From positions 86,887 to 150,886 of the forward strand of contig CAJUTM010000005.1 of the NCBI GenBank assembly GCA_910589595.1: a stretch of DNA of 64,000 bases. The letters run 5' to 3'. Position numbers and translations under genes: made by a program. The stretch is from an uncultured Eubacterium sp. (GTDB lineage Bacteria; Bacillota; Clostridia; Lachnospirales; Lachnospiraceae). This document shows positions 60,866-64,000 of this stretch, piece by piece (the stretch's first letter is position 1; every line of letters starts with the position of its first letter). The notes below the pieces were generated by a model. That model searched no databases. It worked only from the letters and a program-made list of their open reading frames with translations, and had not been told where the DNA came from.

Positions 60866-62065
60866 TCAACTTTCCGCCAGTGCATCAATCAATTTCTGGA
60901 TACTATGTTCAAGAGTGCTTTCACCCCAGCCAAGCTCCCATTCATCATTTGAACCACTGTCAGATACAACGTAGATCGCTGTTGCCTTGCGGGAACGGAA
61001 ATTCGCGATTGTAAATAGTCCTGCTCCTTCCATCTCAACGCATTTCGCACCCAGATCGTTAAAATAATACCGTTCTCTCCATTCAGGCTGAACATATCCG
61101 CCATCCGTTGTCCAATGATAGCCACGAATACAGGATATTCCCTTTTTCTCCAGCTCCATACAAAAAGAGTCTGTCAAATCCTTTGTTGAATCGATTCGTT
61201 CCCCCTTAAATCCATATAACCTGGTAATAGAGGTATCGTTATAAGCCCCATCGGTAAGGACATAGTCTCCAATCTTATTCCCGCCGGCAAATCCTACATG
61301 AATCAGTTCTTTCACTCCTGCTGCATATAAATCCTCTGCCTGGGTTGCCAGTCCCGGTGAACACATCTCGCCCTTTGCAAAACCTAAATTGCTGTTATGA
61401 TTCATTACATATATGCCTCCACCGACATCAAAGGTAAGCGTAGCAATGTTCTTTGCAAGCATTGTATCAAACAGGCTATCCGCCAGCAAATAAACTCTTT
61501 GGGGCACCTTTGTCTGATATTCATCAAAATCAAGTCCCTGCAATTCAATCTCTTTTCGGACAAGAACAGATGGGGCATTATAAAAAGCCGGGTCTATATC
61601 AAATTCTCTTTTCCGCATAATAGAATATGACAATAATTTTCCATTTGCAACGGAATGCTCCGCTTGTCTTAATAACTCGTATCCCCGTTTGCGATAAAAT
61701 TCAACAGCTGGCAACGATGCATCTATATTTACATACGAATAATTCTTTATTATTTCTTTTTCCAAACAATCCATAAGCTTGGTTCCAATTCCCTCATGTT
61801 GATGATTCGGAGTTACATATACCCTTAAAATAGCGTTTTGATTGATTGTGCCTGTTCCAAGAGTGGCAGCTCCACAAGCAATCACATAGGTATTACCTTC
61901 CAAAATGTCCTTATGGATATTATCGTGATTATGTAATTCCAAAAAGAAATCCACCACTTCATCCGAATAGTATTTTGAATATATTTCTTTTATCGTTTCA
62001 CTTACGACTTCATTAATCTCGTCAGTCTGATCTAACCGAGCTTTTTTGATTGCTAATTGTTCCAC
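60866..62065 (-). CDS. GNAT / nucleoside phosphorylase fusion
   Basis: About 399 residues from GTG 62065 (GGAGG eight bases upstream; the frame runs further back without a site). Residues 1 to about 150 form a GNAT domain (LRVYVTPNHQHEGIGTKLMD, SLPAVEFYRKRGYELL). Residues about 170-399 form a uridine/purine nucleoside phosphorylase-like domain (CSPGLATQAEDLYAAGVKEL, IHVGFAGG, CVEMEGAGLFTIANFRS, VVSDSG). The EMEG motif contacts ribose in this superfamily. The fusion suggests acetylation and cleavage of nucleoside-like compounds. It carries the shared AATCGG leader. Confidence 0.8.
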   Translation of the reverse strand: MEQLAIKKARLDQTDEINEVVSETIKEIYSKYYSDEVVDFFLELHNHDNIHKDILEGNTYVIACGAATLGTGTINQNAILRVYVTPNHQHEGIGTKLMDCLEKEIIKNYSYVNIDASLPAVEFYRKRGYELLRQAEHSVANGKLLSYSIMRKREFDIDPAFYNAPSVLVRKEIELQGLDFDEYQTKVPQRVYLLADSLFDTMLAKNIATLTFDVGGGIYVMNHNSNLGFAKGEMCSPGLATQAEDLYAAGVKELIHVGFAGGNKIGDYVLTDGAYNDTSITRLYGFKGERIDSTKDLTDSFCMELEKKGISCIRGYHWTTDGGYVQPEWRERYYFNDLGAKCVEMEGAGLFTIANFRSRKATAIYVVSDSGSNDEWELGWGESTLEHSIQKLIDALAES

Positions 62066-62084
62066 TCTTTTTCCCTCCATAAAT

Positions 62085-62460
62085 TCCGATTTGTCCATTT
62101 CATTATATCACTTCCGTTCCTCATTTACCACAAAAATATAGGGCGCAGCAACCACCGCGCCCCACATTTATTATCGTTCTAACGATTTCTCTATTTTCCA
62201 CTTCTGCCCTTTCAAATCGGTTTGCTTCTCATACAGATTATTGCGCTCTTTGCAAAGTTCTTTCATGCGCTCCAACTGCGCCCGCACTCCCTCCCGGCAG
62301 TCCGGCTCTATCTTCTTATATTCCCCGGTCAGATTGCGGATTGTATTATTGTTTTCCTTTATCTGCTCCGAAAGGCATACCCAGTCTATCAGATTTTGCA
62401 CTTCCTTGTCCGTTTCATAAAGGTCTGTTTCTGCTACGATTTTAGCACACAGCCGTATCA
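62085..62460. repeat. Direct repeat block, partner of 59810-60173
   Basis: Includes the shared promoter/leader of the GNAT-phosphorylase gene, a GGGCGCAGCAACCACCGC stretch and most of the 110-residue gene. It matches 59810-60173 in the same orientation. Confidence 0.8.
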
Positions 62461-62503
62461 TTACTTTCTTTTCCATATCCGTCATAATCCTATCAATCCT
62501 CAC
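62171..62503 (-). CDS. Unknown coiled-coil protein linked to relaxase
   Basis: 110 residues. Mostly helical and charged (LIDWVCLSEQIKENNNTIRN, RAQLERMKELCKERNNLYEK). It follows the MOBV relaxase gene by four bases, so it is co-transcribed and may be a mobilisation accessory protein. One broken copy and one short fragment lie at 59896 and 58968. Confidence 0.65.
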   Translation of the reverse strand: MRIDRIMTDMEKKVMIRLCAKIVAETDLYETDKEVQNLIDWVCLSEQIKENNNTIRNLTGEYKKIEPDCREGVRAQLERMKELCKERNNLYEKQTDLKGQKWKIEKSLER

Positions 62504-62507
62504 TTTC

Positions 62508-63878
62508 CTATCGGCTCATTTCAAACACACGTTTCGGGCGTTTATTTGCCTTTTCTATCTGTTCTAATGCCTTTGACCGTTCCAATATCAACTGTACCTG
62601 TTCTCTACCTAAATGACACTCCAAACGCCTCAAATCAGACGCTTTTTCCTGCAATCGGTCTATGGTGTCGCTCTGCTCCATGACCTTATCTGTCAAGCGA
62701 CTAATCTGTATTTGTTGCTCGTCCACTTTGGCGGCAAATTTCTTGCTTTGCTCTGTAAGCTGTACGCATTTGATAGTCAGATTTTTTACTACCTCTTTCA
62801 ATTTCTCCACAAGCGGAAGTGCCTTTTTATCCCGATAATTCTTTGCGCTCATCAATGCCCCCGGCTCTGCCAACTGCCATTTCACATCTTCATCATAGGC
62901 GTGTATATTGCGCTCCATGACTTCCTTTGACTGTACCATCTTGTTAAGTTCCTGCTGTAACTTTTTCTGCTGTTTTTCCAATTTCTCATTTTCAGACAGC
63001 AGCTTTTCCTTATCTTCCGTCAGTGTTTCCGTCTGCTCTTTCAAAAGAAGATTTGTTGCGGAAAGTTCCGATACTTCCTGCCGGATCGCTTCTCCCTCTT
63101 TCCGTATCTGCTCCGTTTCCTGTCCTGCCGCTATCTGCTGATGAAGAATAGAGGATAATTGCTCTTTACTGCCGGAGATTGTCTGTTCCAGTTCTGCAAC
63201 CTCTTTCTGCCGCTCCTGCTTCTCAAAGTCGAGTACAGACAAATGCTTCTCATGTGTTCCCTTTTTCTCCCACTCAATATCATGCTTTAGCATAATCTCC
63301 GCAAGCTGTTCTTTCTCTGCCGCTACCCACTGGTTACGTTCCGTTTCGCTCCTTGTGCCGCCTTTGAAGCCGAGTTCTGCCAGTGCCTTTTTCAATGATA
63401 CTCTTGTTTCAAGCCCTCTTTTGCTTCCAATCGTATAAGGTATGAAATCTATATGCAGATGTGGTGTTGCTTCGTCCATATGGAGATGTGCCGAAAACAC
63501 TCTCAATGTGGGATTGCGCCGCTGAAAATCCTGCATATATTCATCAAGTATTTTTGCCGCAAGCTGTCCGTCCTCTGTCTTTGCCCCCATATCGTCCTTG
63601 TTGCCTATCTGTAAAATAATCTCATGGAATGGCTTCTCCTGTTTGCCGGAACAGATTTTCTCATAATAATCATCAATTATGCGGTCACTTCTGGTCTGCT
63701 TCTCATTGTACCGGGCAAGTGCTTCATCAAATAATTCGTGGTATACGTCTTTGATATTTTCGTTGCAGTATTCCACATTCAGACAGCTCCGCTCCGGGTC
63801 AGTGTTCTTTGCGTGGAATTTTCTGCTGTTGTGGTTGACAGAGCCTTTCCCTGTCATAACGCTGATAGTCCGCTTCAA
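62508..63878 (-). CDS. MOBV relaxase (Mob/Pre family)
   Basis: 456 residues, probably from TTG 63878 behind AAAGGG. The N-terminal relaxase domain has SVNHNSRKFHAKNTDPERSC, and the metal-binding HLHMDEATPHLHIDFIPY is the signature HxDE...PHxH of MOBV (pMV158 MobM-like) relaxases. The C-terminal 200 residues form a long coiled coil. It nicks its cognate oriT so that a plasmid or integrated element can be transferred with a helper conjugation system. No full conjugation apparatus is in the window. Confidence 0.85.
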   Translation of the reverse strand: MKRTISVMTGKGSVNHNSRKFHAKNTDPERSCLNVEYCNENIKDVYHELFDEALARYNEKQTRSDRIIDDYYEKICSGKQEKPFHEIILQIGNKDDMGAKTEDGQLAAKILDEYMQDFQRRNPTLRVFSAHLHMDEATPHLHIDFIPYTIGSKRGLETRVSLKKALAELGFKGGTRSETERNQWVAAEKEQLAEIMLKHDIEWEKKGTHEKHLSVLDFEKQERQKEVAELEQTISGSKEQLSSILHQQIAAGQETEQIRKEGEAIRQEVSELSATNLLLKEQTETLTEDKEKLLSENEKLEKQQKKLQQELNKMVQSKEVMERNIHAYDEDVKWQLAEPGALMSAKNYRDKKALPLVEKLKEVVKNLTIKCVQLTEQSKKFAAKVDEQQIQISRLTDKVMEQSDTIDRLQEKASDLRRLECHLGREQVQLILERSKALEQIEKANKRPKRVFEMSR

Positions 63879-63934
63879 TCAATTTCCCTTTCTCCCTATC
63901 GGGTAATGAGCGCCGGATACGGCGCATAGCCTTT

Positions 63935-63995
63935 GTTACTTTCTGCGAAAGTAACGCAAAAGCACTTTCGACACGCTCCGCTTTATCAAAAGTGC
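63935..63995. other. Inverted repeats upstream of the relaxase, possible oriT
   Basis: GTTACTTTC (63935-63943) and GAAAGTAAC (63947-63955) form a perfect hairpin. GCACTTT (63962-63968) and AAAGTGC (63989-63995) form a second inverted repeat. MOBV origins of transfer are usually short inverted repeats just upstream of the mob gene, as here. The nick site was not identified. Confidence 0.45.
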
Positions 63996-64000
63996 CTTTG

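Noticed and set aside
1..64000. tRNA or rRNA genes
   Set aside because: No T-loop-type GTTCGAATC boxes or rRNA stretches were noticed by eye; a covariance search would be decisive.

Overview
The window looks like a low-GC Firmicute, most likely a gut clostridial species of the Lachnospiraceae type. This is inferred from the strong AGGAGG ribosome sites, frequent TTG and GTG starts, a GAAC-N4-GTTC SOS box, Lys-rich fibronectin/Big2 secreted proteins and MOBV mobilisation genes. No rRNA, tRNA or CRISPR array was seen.

Region 1 (1 to about 32,980) is a phage-tail-type element with no visible head genes. On the left, read leftwards, are a DUF262 protein (cut by the window edge) and a small sigma-70-like factor. 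The sigma promoter (TTGACA-18-TATACT) carries a LexA box in its spacer, with a second LexA box just upstream. Divergently read is a rightward series: a small unknown protein; an 861-residue single-chain two-barrel RNA polymerase of the YonO/QDE-1 type (DVDGD active site); an HU-like protein; two proteins of unknown role; a tail tube protein with an Ig-like domain; holin and amidase; a 1,878-residue tape measure; a distal tail protein; and a 1,865-residue tail-tip/fibre protein ending in a self-cleaving S74 chaperone. No terminase, portal, protease, capsid or integrase gene lies among them. The best reading is an SOS-inducible, non-contractile tail-like particle (F-type tailocin-like) or reduced prophage that carries its own RNA polymerase.

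The right part of this element (19.8-32.9 kb) is a fibre-variation locus. A 675-bp direct repeat, identical over its first 584 bp, starts a second, promoterless copy of the fibre C-terminus. That copy has a different central domain and sits directly behind an intrinsic terminator. Three paralogous secreted DUF6273-fibronectin proteins with near-identical promoters surround the two cassettes, followed by a Big2-domain secreted protein and a BppU-like baseplate/fibre protein.

Region 2 (33-47 kb) is chromosomal-type accessory DNA, mostly on the minus strand: secreted flavodoxin, CMD-cupin fusion, Nudix-pyrophosphatase fusion, a short Erm-type 23S rRNA methyltransferase behind a leader peptide ending in RVR and two terminators, a GH43-like glycosidase, a radical SAM protein, AraC/GyrI-type regulators, XRE regulators and an S51 peptidase.

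Region 3 (47-62 kb) is a one-directional array of small resistance-, modification- and acetyltransferase-type genes. Five non-homologous genes share one 5' leader motif (AATCGGNATTTATGGAGG). Three proteins fuse a GNAT domain to another enzyme. A kinase-GNAT/methyltransferase operon is preceded by a leader peptide with an RLR motif and Erm-type alternative hairpins, which predicts induction by ribosome-stalling antibiotics. Several genes are broken.

Region 4 (57-64 kb) is a mosaic of mobile-element debris: two fragments of the EF-Tu 3' end, a likely integrase tail, three copies or pieces of a relaxase-linked gene, and an intact MOBV relaxase with oriT-like inverted repeats at the right edge.
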